Virus record (IMG/VR): IMGVR_UViG_3300050343_000281
Span: 1-64,000 of that record
Source of the DNA: a virus
DNA length: 64,000 bases
Reading direction: 5' to 3' (one strand)
A model generated the notes under the pieces. The model did not search any database, was not told the origin of the DNA, and worked only from the letters and a program-made list of their open reading frames with translations. The first letter of the stretch is position 1; each line of letters opens with the position of its first letter. A program made the translations under genes and the position numbers. Shown here one piece after another: positions 23,238 to 30,118 of the stretch.

Positions 23238-23625
23238 TATATATAAGACTAAGACCGTAAAAAAATGCCTTAAGATGTACATGCAAGAGGCGACTAGGAT
23301 AGCCCCACTAACTTAGGTTAGTATATCACTACAAGTCGAGGGATTAAGTTTGTAGCGGAACGCTTAGTTTAGTATAAAGAGTAAGTACACGCTCTAAAAT
23401 GCGACCAATCAGAGCTTGATAGCTAAAGCCTTAACCGAAAGTACAAATAAAGTTAAGCGCATAACATAACCAAACTAGAGTTTTTCGGACTACTAGTAAA
23501 GTATTGTTATGCCTTGAAACGTAGCTTTATAAAGATATAGCCCCTTATCCTTGGAGCTATTTAGAAGTGTATAATGTTGCATTGAACAATGCTTGTTAAA
23601 TCGGTGGGACCATTGAAATGTATTC
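23238..23625 (+). ncRNA. Structured non-coding RNA, about 390 nt (new candidate family)
   Basis: No protein of useful length fits, yet the sequence is unusually rich in complementary arms. CGACT/AGTCG (23291/23334) encloses ACTAAC-TTAG-GTTAGT. AGCG-GAA-CGCT sits at 23354. ATGCG/CGCAT (23399/23458) encloses AGCT-TGAT-AGCT and CTTAAC/GTTAAG. CATAAC/GTTATG (23465/23506) encloses ACTAGAGT/ACTACTAGT. ATAGCCCC/GGAGCTAT is at 23537/23553 and GCATT-GAAC-AATGC at 23579. It lies just downstream of a late-type promoter box on the same strand. I see no tRNA, tmRNA or RNase P signature. The 3' end is uncertain (23.60-23.64 kb). Confidence 0.62.
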
Positions 23626-23653
23626 TATTATATCCGTATAAGTGTTAAATGTA

Positions 23654-23845
23654 TTATCTTGTTTTGATAGTCTCAATTAAAGATAGTATTAGTTTATAAT
23701 TAGTTGAATTTTTATACCAAATCACTCTATCCATTACCTCATCTTCCAAATAACTCTCCAATATAAACTCACTATCAGTACAATATAAGCTATAATCATA
23801 CTGTACATTCCTACAATCTCCAGTAAAGTCCTCTAATAGTTGCAT
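23654..23845 (-). CDS. Small acidic protein (63 aa)
   Basis: Acidic, Tyr-rich (MQLLEDFTGDCRNVQYDYSL...) with GGGAGATATC before the ATG. Sole gene behind a consensus promoter, ending just before the structured RNA. Convergent with that RNA, so its transcript may run antisense to it. Confidence 0.62.
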   Translation of the reverse strand: MQLLEDFTGDCRNVQYDYSLYCTDSEFILESYLEDEVMDRVIWYKNSTNYKLILSLIETIKTR

Positions 23846-23855
23846 GATATCTCCC

Positions 23856-23873
23856 TTGTGCTATGTGTCATTT
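23856..23873 (-). promoter_or_regulatory. Conserved 5'-leader element AAATGACACATAGCACAA
   Basis: Differs by one base from the element at 24352-24369 and occupies the same place between -10 box and ribosome site. It includes TGACACATAGC, related to the TGACACGTTGC of two other promoters; a repressor operator or leader RNA element. Confidence 0.6.
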
Positions 23874-23882
23874 TCTATATAA

Positions 23883-23911
23883 ATTATATCTTATCTAAAA
23901 TATCCTGTCAA
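23883..23911 (-). promoter_or_regulatory. Consensus sigma70 promoter
   Basis: TTGACA at 23911-23906, 17-nt spacer, TATAAT at 23888-23883: both hexamers match the consensus exactly. It drives the gene at 23654-23845. Confidence 0.88.
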
Positions 23912-23920
23912 GTACTTTTC

Positions 23921-23944
23921 TAAAAAATGTTCCATCCATAGAAC
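23921..23944 (-). terminator. Intrinsic terminator (leftward)
   Basis: Minus strand GTTCTA-TGGA-TGGAAC (6 bp with one G-U pair) followed by ATTTTTT. It closes the two-gene unit 24339-23964 and insulates the next promoter. Confidence 0.72.
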
Positions 23945-23963
23945 TAAGGAGAAGGTATTGTAT

Positions 23964-24155
23964 TTAGTATAAAGAACCAGTTAACTCTATGGTTCCGACT
24001 AAAAACTCTAAATTATTGTAGTCGTCTAATACGTTACATATGTCTTTATTATTTAAAATCCAAGTATTGTTATCAGTTTCTATATAGCCCTTGTTCTTTA
24101 TTGAATCATATACAAATCTATATTTATTACTGTCATCATTAATTACTGTTAACAT
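23964..24155 (-). CDS. Small acidic protein (63 aa)
   Basis: Asn/Asp-rich beta-like protein with AAAGGGAG upstream, second gene of the unit driven from 24384. No family recognised. Confidence 0.6.
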   Translation of the reverse strand: MLTVINDDSNKYRFVYDSIKNKGYIETDNNTWILNNKDICNVLDDYNNLEFLVGTIELTGSLY

Positions 24156-24156
24156 A

Positions 24157-24339
24157 TTACTCTCCCTTTAACCAAGTTAGGTGTTTTACTATAGTACTTG
24201 TAATATTTAGATTACTCTTGTTGCATAACTGTGACTCTTTTTTACTTAGTAATACTGAGTTACCAATCAATGTATTAGTTATAATGCCGCCATCACCATT
24301 GTACTTGTAGTGGTAGTCTCCAATAAATACTGATATCAT
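24157..24339 (-). CDS. Small protein (60 aa)
   Basis: First gene after the promoter and conserved leader near 24.36 kb (MISVFIGDYHYKYNGDGGII...). Beta-rich N-terminus, helical C-terminus; family unknown. Confidence 0.6.
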   Translation of the reverse strand: MISVFIGDYHYKYNGDGGIITNTLIGNSVLLSKKESQLCNKSNLNITSTIVKHLTWLKGE

Positions 24340-24351
24340 ATGTCCCTCTCT

Positions 24352-24369
24352 TTGTGCTACGTGTCATTT
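24352..24369 (-). promoter_or_regulatory. Conserved 5'-leader element AAATGACACGTAGCACAA
   Basis: Located between the promoter -10 box and the ribosome site of 24157-24339. Nearly identical to 23856-23873. Contains TGACACGTAGC, one base different from the -35 overlapping blocks at 19.4 and 21.9 kb. Confidence 0.6.
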
Positions 24370-24378
24370 CCTAATACT

Positions 24379-24406
24379 AGTATACCACACTTACAACTCC
24401 TGTCAA
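24379..24406 (-). promoter_or_regulatory. Sigma70-type promoter
   Basis: TTGACA at 24406-24401 and TATACT at 24384-24379 with a 16-nt spacer. Drives the two small genes 24339-23964. Confidence 0.8.
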
Positions 24407-24775
24407 GGGGAAAGTACACTATATTAAAATAAAATTCAGTATTACAATGATGACAGATAATTAGTTACTTTATATATTCTAGTCTATATAATGTAATATT
24501 GGAGAGTGATGTATGCAAGGATGGTACCAAGTATGTGGTAAGTATTTTGCTAATGCAAGAATCGTGCCCACCAATATGGCACAGTATTTGCAGGGGGGAA
24601 TGCTTGGCATAGTAATTGCTAATGCAAGAGCGATACCAGAAAGTTGGCATGGGGATTGTAGGGGGGGTGGGTGGTTCTAGCTGTGTACTGTTGGTTACGT
24701 ATAGGGCTGAGAGTGCGTAGGTACTAAATATATTTATTACACGTAATATAACCTCTATACTACCCTATTTACCAT
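24407..24775. other. Gene-free G-rich repeat region, candidate replication origin or RNA
   Basis: A 370-nt interval without a credible gene. Two copies of a 68-69-nt unit run from 24547 and 24616. Each begins TTGCTAATGCAAGA (TTGC/GCAA inverted repeat), continues to TGGCAY, and ends TTGYA plus a run of six or seven G (24593-24598 and 24661-24667). GTGCC/GGCAC, ATGC-TTG-GCAT and TACG/CGTA could form hairpins. G-runs this long stand out in an AT-rich genome. Iteron-like repeats suggest an origin; a structured transcript is the alternative. Confidence 0.5.
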
Positions 24776-24922
24776 TTACTTTACTCCATTTAATTGATCT
24801 ATTATATACTTACATAATAATACAGGTAATACTAAAGGAGTTGATATAATTATAACAACTGCTGTTATGCCCAAAAAAAAACTCATTAATACAAAAACCA
24901 ATGCACTTTCTGTTATATTCAT
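24776..24922 (-). CDS. Small membrane protein (48 aa)
   Basis: Two hydrophobic helices (ALVFVLMSFFLGITAVVIII, then LVLPVLLCKYII) with GAGG 4 nt before the ATG, which overlaps the upstream TGA. Unknown function. Confidence 0.62.
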   Translation of the reverse strand: MNITESALVFVLMSFFLGITAVVIIISTPLVLPVLLCKYIIDQLNGVK

Positions 24923-25092
24923 AAATCCTCTAAATAATCTTTAATTATTTCTATTCTAAACTGTGGAGCATATGGTTTATTCTGATCAAAGCTTTTCTCA
25001 AGATCTGCCAAATATAAGTATATATCATCAGAGACTAATCTATCAACATAAGAATCATCAATTCCAATAAGCCATATTCTAATATATTTCAA
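24919..25092 (-). CDS. Small acidic protein with TTG start (57 aa)
   Basis: AGGAG lies 5 nt before a TTG. The frame (KYIRIWLIGIDDSYVDRLVS...) runs to a TGA overlapping the next ATG. Codon use and coupling support it despite the rare start. Confidence 0.65.
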   Translation of the reverse strand: MKYIRIWLIGIDDSYVDRLVSDDIYLYLADLEKSFDQNKPYAPQFRIEIIKDYLEDL

Positions 25093-25205
25093 TACTGCTC
25101 CTATTTATTACACTTAATTTCGACAACCTCTTAAATTAGCTTTATTTGCGTTTTTTAGATAAGACATATAAAGTATAGGGTTAGGGTGTTTAGAGAATTT
25201 AAACG

Positions 25206-25226
25206 GCAAATTAAGGGCTAATTTGC
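25206..25226 (-). terminator. Inverted repeat, probable terminator
   Basis: A perfect 8-bp stem GCAAATTA/TAATTTGC with a 5-nt loop begins at the stop codon of the gene at 25226-25435. The minus-strand T-tract is weak (CGTTTAAATT), so it could instead protect the mRNA 3' end. Confidence 0.55.
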
Positions 25227-25435
25227 TAGTCTTTTCCTTCCATGTCGCATCTAAGAATTGCATAGTCTATTTTTAGACGTAACATTTCAAGTTCAGTGAC
25301 TGTTTCTTCATATTCTTCTATAAGTCTATTTAACTCCTGATCTGTTTTTGGAAGCTCTTCCCAGCCAGGATATTGTTTTTCTGAGTAGGCGAAATTATAT
25401 CGAGTCATTTCGTTGATTAATAATAGCTTTTTCAT
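25226..25435 (-). CDS. Small helical protein (69 aa), tandem paralogue A
   Basis: Shares NF..SE..Y.GW.ELP and a downstream YEE..TELE..L helix with the adjacent gene 25436-25651; the two are tandem duplicates. Predicted helical hairpin, function unknown. Confidence 0.66.
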   Translation of the reverse strand: MKKLLLINEMTRYNFAYSEKQYPGWEELPKTDQELNRLIEEYEETVTELEMLRLKIDYAILRCDMEGKD

Positions 25436-25651
25436 TTAAAAACTTTCCTTTTTATCACTTTCTAGTCTTTCTAGTTCTCTTTCAAAAAGGATTTGTAAAG
25501 CTTTTAATTCTCTTCTAATGTCTTCATAATCTTGTAATATGTTATTTAATCTTGGTGAATATGGTAATTCTTTCCACCCTACGTATATTTCTTCGGATTC
25601 TGTAAAATTATACACCAATTCATTGGTAATACACATTTGTAGTAATTTCAT
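25436..25651 (-). CDS. Small helical protein (71 aa), tandem paralogue B
   Basis: Paralogue of the preceding entry (YNFTESEEIYVGWKELP, then LQDYEDIRRELKALQ). It lies directly downstream of a minus-strand copy of the late promoter box, unlike most leftward genes. Confidence 0.66.
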   Translation of the reverse strand: MKLLQMCITNELVYNFTESEEIYVGWKELPYSPRLNNILQDYEDIRRELKALQILFERELERLESDKKESF

Positions 25652-25675
25652 GCTCTATTCTCCTTCCTTTATAAA

Positions 25676-25689
25676 TATAGTTGTTATTT
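25676..25689 (-). promoter_or_regulatory. Late-type promoter box on the minus strand
   Basis: Minus strand reads AAATAACAACTATATTTATAA: 11 consecutive matches (TAACAACTATA) to the rightward late box, ending 25 nt before the start at 25651. Confidence 0.6.
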
Positions 25690-25716
25690 TAGAAGGATAA
25701 AAAGTAATACATTTAC

Positions 25717-25944
25717 TTAAATTTTATAGGATTTATAGTCGTTTTTCCAGTTTTCTATGTCTTCATACGTTCTTAAAGCATCATAAGATTCAACCCATCT
25801 TACATCTCCTGGATCGTCTACCCAATAAAATCTATTATCATGAGCTTTAATACAGAAAAAACCAGCATCTGTTATTTTAATCAACTCTCCAGACATTAAT
25901 TTGTTTTCAAATCGGTGCAAAAACACTACGTATATCTTTTCCAA
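25717..25944 (-). CDS. Small beta-rich protein (75 aa)
   Basis: KIYVVFLHRFENKLMSGELI, then AGFFCIKAHDNRFYWVDDPG suggests a small beta-barrel. Unknown family. Confidence 0.62.
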   Translation of the reverse strand: MEKIYVVFLHRFENKLMSGELIKITDAGFFCIKAHDNRFYWVDDPGDVRWVESYDALRTYEDIENWKNDYKSYKI

Positions 25945-25952
25945 GACAACTC

Positions 25953-26138
25953 CTATAGTTTATTTTTAGAATATCTAGCTTTTTCTAGTAATTTATCAGT
26001 TATTACATCTATTCTGCGTATTATAAACTTCTTTTCTGACTCAGAAATGCTATAAGTACTTAGAATCCTAAGTAATTCTTCTCTTTCTTTCTTAATTTTT
26101 TCAATTTTTTCTTTATCTTCAAATGGGCTTAAACGCAC
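25953..26138 (-). CDS. Small basic coiled-coil protein (61 aa)
   Basis: Lys/Glu-rich helical protein overlapping the upstream gene by 20 nt. No family recognised. Confidence 0.58.
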   Translation of the reverse strand: MRLSPFEDKEKIEKIKKEREELLRILSTYSISESEKKFIIRRIDVITDKLLEKARYSKNKL

Positions 26139-26415
26139 GAAAAGTTCCTTTATCTAAATCAAACTCTAATTCATATACCTGACCTTGAGAATTAAATAAA
26201 AATCCCTGATTACCATTACACATTGGACTAGTTTCTAGTTTTTTATCGAAAAAAAACCAGTAATTCATAGAATATGCACCAGAATGGTTCATTTTACTTG
26301 TAAAAAAGTATCCAAATTTGTCATATATTTTTAAATACACCGTAGCAGACAGGACTAGAGTATTAGTACACCCTGCATATAATCTTAAGTCCATGTCTAA
26401 AAAGTCCCGTCCCAA
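26119..26415 (-). CDS. Hypothetical beta-rich protein (98 aa)
   Basis: Mixed beta strands (LVLSATVYLKIYDKFGYFFT, then MNYWFFFDKKLE), no signal peptide. Overlaps its upstream neighbour by 19 nt. Unknown. Confidence 0.62.
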   Translation of the reverse strand: MGRDFLDMDLRLYAGCTNTLVLSATVYLKIYDKFGYFFTSKMNHSGAYSMNYWFFFDKKLETSPMCNGNQGFLFNSQGQVYELEFDLDKGTFRAFKPI

Positions 26416-26651
26416 TCATCTCCATCATAATCAAAATCTAATTGAGAAATAAGCTCTTCCCAATCTTCTATGTTACCTAGTCTATATTCTTTAGTTCCAG
26501 AAGCAGAGGATTTTTTTAATACAACTATATCTTCTGCTGTTTTTCCACAAGGTTTGCAATCATACCATATATTAACTCCAAAAGAAGTTCTAGTCCACTT
26601 GGTATCGCAGATAGGGCATTTTTCAGTTTCTGGTTTAAATTGCTTTGTCAC
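26397..26651 (-). CDS. Zinc-ribbon protein (84 aa)
   Basis: CPICDTKW and, about 18 residues later, CKPCGK form a four-Cys zinc ribbon (residues about 12-36), followed by an acidic C-terminus. Likely binds nucleic acid or a host polymerase; the target is unknown. Confidence 0.7.
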   Translation of the reverse strand: MTKQFKPETEKCPICDTKWTRTSFGVNIWYDCKPCGKTAEDIVVLKKSSASGTKEYRLGNIEDWEELISQLDFDYDGDDWDGTF

Positions 26652-26838
26652 TTTCTAAGATCTCCTTTCTCTTGCGAATAGACCACACTACATGTGTTCT
26701 ATTAACAGTAGAACATGCCATTCCTAATTTTACCTGGGTTTCTGGTTTTAGTAAAGAAAAATCTGTTTCACAAGGTTTTTTTTCTTGCTTTACAGGCTGC
26801 GGACTGCTAAAAAACAATGCTATTAGTAATTCTTTCAT
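26635..26838 (-). CDS. Small N-terminally hydrophobic protein (67 aa)
   Basis: MKELLIALFFSSPQP is a short signal-like stretch, followed by a polar region with two Cys. AAGGTG lies upstream. No family recognised. Confidence 0.55.
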   Translation of the reverse strand: MKELLIALFFSSPQPVKQEKKPCETDFSLLKPETQVKLGMACSTVNRTHVVWSIRKRKEILESDKAI

Positions 26839-26876
26839 GTTATTACACCTTTTCGGGAGATCGTATTTTTGTGAAA

Positions 26877-26909
26877 CAAAAAACGAAAGGGCTTTCCACC
26901 CTTATTTTA
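26877..26909. terminator. Bidirectional terminator hairpin
   Basis: Stem AAGGG/CCCTT (26887-26891 and 26899-26903), flanked by CGTTTTTTG on the minus strand and ATTTTAAT on the plus strand. It separates the leftmost-starting leftward genes from those downstream. Confidence 0.6.
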
Positions 26910-26981
26910 ATATATCTGTCACTTTTTGTACTTTTTGTTATATTTTTCATATAAAATAGCCCATCTGTCACTAAAATTATA

Positions 26982-27221
26982 TTAGTCCTTATCCGTCATA
27001 TCTTTGTAATCTTCGTCCGACACTATAATAGCTGCATTGTACTGAAGGTAGATTCCAAAAAAGTATAAAAATATATTTAGAAAAAATATCAATACTTGTA
27101 GAGGATATAAAGAAGATATTATAGCTATTTTAAAAGCACTTAATCTTTCTGGATAATTATATATTCTAAAAGTAGTCAGTCCTAGATATATAGAAAGATA
27201 TAATATTATTAAAAGTTCCAT
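26982..27221 (-). CDS. Small two-pass membrane protein (79 aa)
   Basis: Hydrophobic helices at about 2-18 and 33-62 (FKIAIISSLYPLQVLIFFLN, IFLYFFGIYL), acidic C-terminus. The second gene of the leftward unit starting at 27.37 kb. Confidence 0.65.
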   Translation of the reverse strand: MELLIILYLSIYLGLTTFRIYNYPERLSAFKIAIISSLYPLQVLIFFLNIFLYFFGIYLQYNAAIIVSDEDYKDMTDKD

Positions 27222-27370
27222 GAATCCTCATTAGTAGGTACTAAATATCCTAAAGATGCTAATTTAGTTTCCATATACAGCGTGTCACATACCATTTCTA
27301 TAGCTTCTTCTAAATCTTCTGCCATAAAAGTAAAAAATGCATAATCCCTTGCCACTTTTCCTACTATCAT
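27209..27370 (-). CDS. Small acidic protein (53 aa), first leftward gene
   Basis: Start set at the ATG at 27370 (MIVGKVARDYAFFTFMAEDL...), which has GGAGG 6 nt upstream; an in-frame upstream extension to 27427 would cross the promoter. It opens the leftward transcription unit at the divergent control region. Confidence 0.68.
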   Translation of the reverse strand: MIVGKVARDYAFFTFMAEDLEEAIEMVCDTLYMETKLASLGYLVPTNEDSWNF

Positions 27371-27389
27371 ATTAAATCCTCCAGTAATT

Positions 27390-27418
27390 ATAATAGTATT
27401 ATAAGTAATGTAAGTCAA
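27390..27418 (-). promoter_or_regulatory. Sigma70-type promoter at the divergent junction
   Basis: TTGACT at 27418-27413, 17-nt spacer, TATTAT at 27395-27390. It faces away from the late box at 27428-27440, only 10 bp apart, making this the early/late switch point of the window. Confidence 0.72.
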
Positions 27419-27427
27419 TAAGTACAT

Positions 27428-27440
27428 TTTAACAACTATA
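27428..27440 (+). promoter_or_regulatory. Late-type promoter box TTTAACAACTATA
   Basis: First rightward copy, 28 nt before the start at 27469, followed by ACATTG. Confidence 0.75.
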
Positions 27441-27468
27441 ACATTGTATTAATCAGGAGGATTGTGGT

Positions 27469-27708
27469 ATGATGGGAGAAATGGAGCGTATAAAAGCTAT
27501 TATAGCAAAAAAGAAAGCTGAAAAAGACAAAAAAGAAGCTGAAAGAATAGCTAAAAGAAAAAAAGAAAGAGAAAGGGCTAGAATATTTGAAATAGCTGGT
27601 GATGAAAGAGCTCCTGTAAAGTATAGACAGGCTTATATAGCTAAAAAAGCCGCTATAGAAAAAGAAGAAAGGGAAAAAAGAAGATCAAATAAAGATAAAA
27701 GAAGCTAA
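27469..27708 (+). CDS. Small highly charged helical protein (79 aa; possible frameshift extension)
   Basis: Lys/Arg/Glu-rich single helix (MERIKAIIAKKKAEKDKKEA...) after AGGAGG. In the +1 frame the same composition continues without a start codon from 27659 to a TAA at 27803-27805 (EDQIKIKEAKKRELEDYFKK and onward). A +1 frameshift or a one-base error near the A-rich tract at 27670-27682 would give a longer 111-112-residue protein. Confidence 0.7.
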   Translation: MMGEMERIKAIIAKKKAEKDKKEAERIAKRKKERERARIFEIAGDERAPVKYRQAYIAKKAAIEKEEREKRRSNKDKRS

Positions 27709-27785
27709 AAAAAGAGAATTAGAGGATTATTTTAAAAAAGCTAGTGAAAGAAGAAGGATAAGAGTTGAAAGGTTAAGGGAAAAGT

Positions 27786-27956
27786 ATGGAAAAGTCAAAA
27801 AATAAGCCATATGGAGCATTAACTTTTGGAAAAGCTGATCCTATATTTAAAGAAATATATGCAGATAAGGTAGAAAAGCCTACATATAAGAATAAACGTA
27901 AGTTTTCTAAAATAAGAAATACAATCGGAAGAAAAAAGAAAAGATCTACACCTTAG
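27786..27956 (+). CDS. Small basic protein (56 aa)
   Basis: ATG after AAGGG (MEKSKNKPYGALTFGKADPI...), ending in a Lys/Arg-rich tail (KRKFSKIRNTIGRKKKRS). Possibly DNA- or RNA-binding; precedes the packaging genes. Confidence 0.68.
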   Translation: MEKSKNKPYGALTFGKADPIFKEIYADKVEKPTYKNKRKFSKIRNTIGRKKKRSTP

Positions 27957-27992
27957 TACAAGACTAGACTTTATTTTTTTACAGGAGATTAC

Positions 27993-28277
27993 ATGAAATC
28001 TATTAAAAAAGCCCTCCCATTTGTGCTATTAGCATCTTTTTTAGCACTTTCACACTACAAACAAGCTCAAATAGCTGATTCTATAATTATTATAGCTTTG
28101 GCTTCATTATGTGCATTTAGCATGTACCTAGAAACAAAAAAGAGTCCAAATTACCTAGAACAATTTCAAAAAGACCTTGAAAACAAGGATAAAGAGATAA
28201 AAGAACTACAAACTTCTTTGGGCATTTATAATATGTCTCAAAAAAGAAAAGAACAAGTAGAAAATATTATCTGGTAG
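27993..28277 (+). CDS. Membrane protein with coiled-coil tail (94 aa)
   Basis: Hydrophobic segments about 8-20 and 31-46 (IIIIALASLCAFSMYL), then a Lys/Glu coiled coil. The topology would fit a holin or spanin-like protein; it lies before the terminase genes. Unknown. Confidence 0.68.
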   Translation: MKSIKKALPFVLLASFLALSHYKQAQIADSIIIIALASLCAFSMYLETKKSPNYLEQFQKDLENKDKEIKELQTSLGIYNMSQKRKEQVENIIW

Positions 28278-28283
28278 GTATAA

Positions 28284-28634
28284 ATGAGTGATTATAAAGA
28301 TGTTGAATACGAAATATCTATATTAAAGGATAAAATACTCCAATTAGAATCAGAAAATCAAAAAATGAAGCAGGTTATTTTAGATAACGAGCTTGAGAAT
28401 GAAATTGATGGCTTAGATGCTATATCTGAAGAAGAGTATATTTGTGTAAAGGGTATAGGACATTTAAAAAAACTATTTGAAAATGGAACATTTACTAAAG
28501 ACGATACTCAACAATTAGACTTACTTATAAAAAACCTTAGAATGATACGGGGACAAAGTAGTAAAAAAGCTAAAGGCAAAAGACTAAAAACAGAAGATGT
28601 AGCAGAGTTATTTAGTATAGTAAAAGGTAAATAA
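28284..28634 (+). CDS. Putative small terminase subunit or packaging accessory protein (116 aa)
   Basis: N-terminal coiled coil (ISILKDKILQLESENQKMKQ), then a helical domain with DLLIKNLRMIRGQSSKKAKG. It overlaps the large terminase start by one base, the usual place of TerS. The assignment is by position and size, not by motif. Confidence 0.55.
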   Translation: MSDYKDVEYEISILKDKILQLESENQKMKQVILDNELENEIDGLDAISEEEYICVKGIGHLKKLFENGTFTKDDTQQLDLLIKNLRMIRGQSSKKAKGKRLKTEDVAELFSIVKGK

Positions 28635-30097
28635 TGTCTAAAGAAGAGCAAAAAAAACTTGCGGCTAAGCATAAACTATGGAGAATGGGAGAATTAAGCT
28701 GGAAGTTAAAAGGAAAACAAGAAGATATATATAAAAACATGAGAGAAACTACTCATGATGTATCTTGTATATTGGTATCTAGACGTTTTGGTAAATCTTT
28801 TACAAACTGTCTTTTAGCAGTTGAAACTTGTCTTAAAAATCCTAATGCTATTGTTAAATATGCTTGTCCTAAGCAAAGAATGGTTCAAACTATAATTAAA
28901 CCCATAATGCGTGAAATATTTAAAGATGCCCCAGAAGAGTTTAATTTATCTGATATGTGGAAAGCTAATGATAAAGTATACCAATTTCCTAACGGATCAG
29001 AAATACAAATAGCGGGAACTGATAATGGTAATGCCGAAAACCTACGTGGTGGTTATGCTCAGTTGCTCATATGTGACGAAGCTGGATTTATGGACGATTT
29101 AGACTACGTAGTAAATTCTATACTACTTCCTACCACAGATACAACAGATGGTAAGTTAATTCTTACATCTACTCCAAATTATAAAGATCCTCAACATGAA
29201 TTTCATACAGAATTTGTATTCCCTCTAGAAGCAGAAGAAAGGCTTATAAAATATACTTTATATGAATCTCCAATGGTAGATGAAGATAAAATACAAAAGA
29301 TTATATCAAGATACCCTGGTGGAGCAGAGAATCCTAAGTTTAGATGCGAGTATCTTTGTGAGATACCTAAATTAACAGAAAACACTGTAATACCTGAATA
29401 TGGCTATAATAAACATGAGATCGTAATAGATGATGTAGCCCTTCCAGATCACTTTGATGCCTACGTAGCAGCAGATATTGGATTTAGGGACTTAACCGTA
29501 GTTTTATTCGGTTACTATGACTTTATGAACGCTCAGTTAGTTATATTAGATGAACTAGTAATGAACGGTCCAGAAATGACTACTGACGAACTAGCTAAAA
29601 GAATTAATCAAAAAGAAGAACTCAGATTTCATTTAGATTCTATTAACATGCCAGTAGCTCCGTATTTACGTATTATGGACAATGATTTAAAGCTTATAAA
29701 TGACTTAGTTAGGCTACATAATATTCATTTTATAGCTACTAAAAAAGATAATAAAGAAGCTCAAATTAACCAAGTTAGGTTGTGGGTACATCAAGGTAAG
29801 ATTAAAATTCATGAAAGATGTAAACATCTAAGGTATCATTTAGAAAATGCACAATGGGATAAGCATAGAAAATCTTTTATACAATTAAAAGATACTCCTA
29901 ATGGAGAAATTAGAGGAGGCCACTGTGATGCTCTTGACGCTCTTATATATCTAGTTAGAAATGTTAATGAAGGTAGAAATCCTTTTCCAGAAGATTATAA
30001 TAAATTAAGAGGACCAGGAATATTTAAAAGTCTCCATAAACCTAAAGAATCAAAATTACAGGAACTTATGGATACTATCATGGGAAAGATAAAATAA
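28634..30097 (+). CDS. terL: Terminase large subunit (ATPase-nuclease)
   Basis: 487 aa, typical TerL length. The ATPase has an atypical Walker A SRRFGKS (49-55), a Walker B LLICDEA (D148, E149) and a coupling LTSTPN (177-182). The C-terminal RNase H-like nuclease shows ADIGF (D281), IMDND (348-351) and HCDALDAL (D432/D435). It cuts and translocates concatemeric DNA into the procapsid through the portal encoded just downstream. Confidence 0.95.
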   Translation: MSKEEQKKLAAKHKLWRMGELSWKLKGKQEDIYKNMRETTHDVSCILVSRRFGKSFTNCLLAVETCLKNPNAIVKYACPKQRMVQTIIKPIMREIFKDAPEEFNLSDMWKANDKVYQFPNGSEIQIAGTDNGNAENLRGGYAQLLICDEAGFMDDLDYVVNSILLPTTDTTDGKLILTSTPNYKDPQHEFHTEFVFPLEAEERLIKYTLYESPMVDEDKIQKIISRYPGGAENPKFRCEYLCEIPKLTENTVIPEYGYNKHEIVIDDVALPDHFDAYVAADIGFRDLTVVLFGYYDFMNAQLVILDELVMNGPEMTTDELAKRINQKEELRFHLDSINMPVAPYLRIMDNDLKLINDLVRLHNIHFIATKKDNKEAQINQVRLWVHQGKIKIHERCKHLRYHLENAQWDKHRKSFIQLKDTPNGEIRGGHCDALDALIYLVRNVNEGRNPFPEDYNKLRGPGIFKSLHKPKESKLQELMDTIMGKIK

Positions 30098-30118
30098 TAT
30101 ACTCTAAAAATACACCAT

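Noticed and set aside
23238-23625. Interpretation of the structured RNA as a group I intron or tmRNA
   Set aside because: AAGATATAG at 23532-23540 resembles a group I core element, but there are no flanking exons of a gene and no full P3-P8 core. There is also no tRNA-like end or tag frame for a tmRNA.
24465-24650. Minus-strand frame of 61 codons through the G-rich repeats
   Set aside because: No ribosome site precedes its ATG, and the frame merely reads through the repeated units; the region is better explained as a repeat or RNA element.
27279-27291. Another TGACACGCTG-like operator copy
   Set aside because: It lies in the middle of a coding sequence with a changed core and no promoter nearby, so it is probably chance.
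27371-27427. N-terminal extension of the first leftward gene to 27427
   Set aside because: It would translate the promoter region; the ATG at 27370 has GGAGG at proper spacing.
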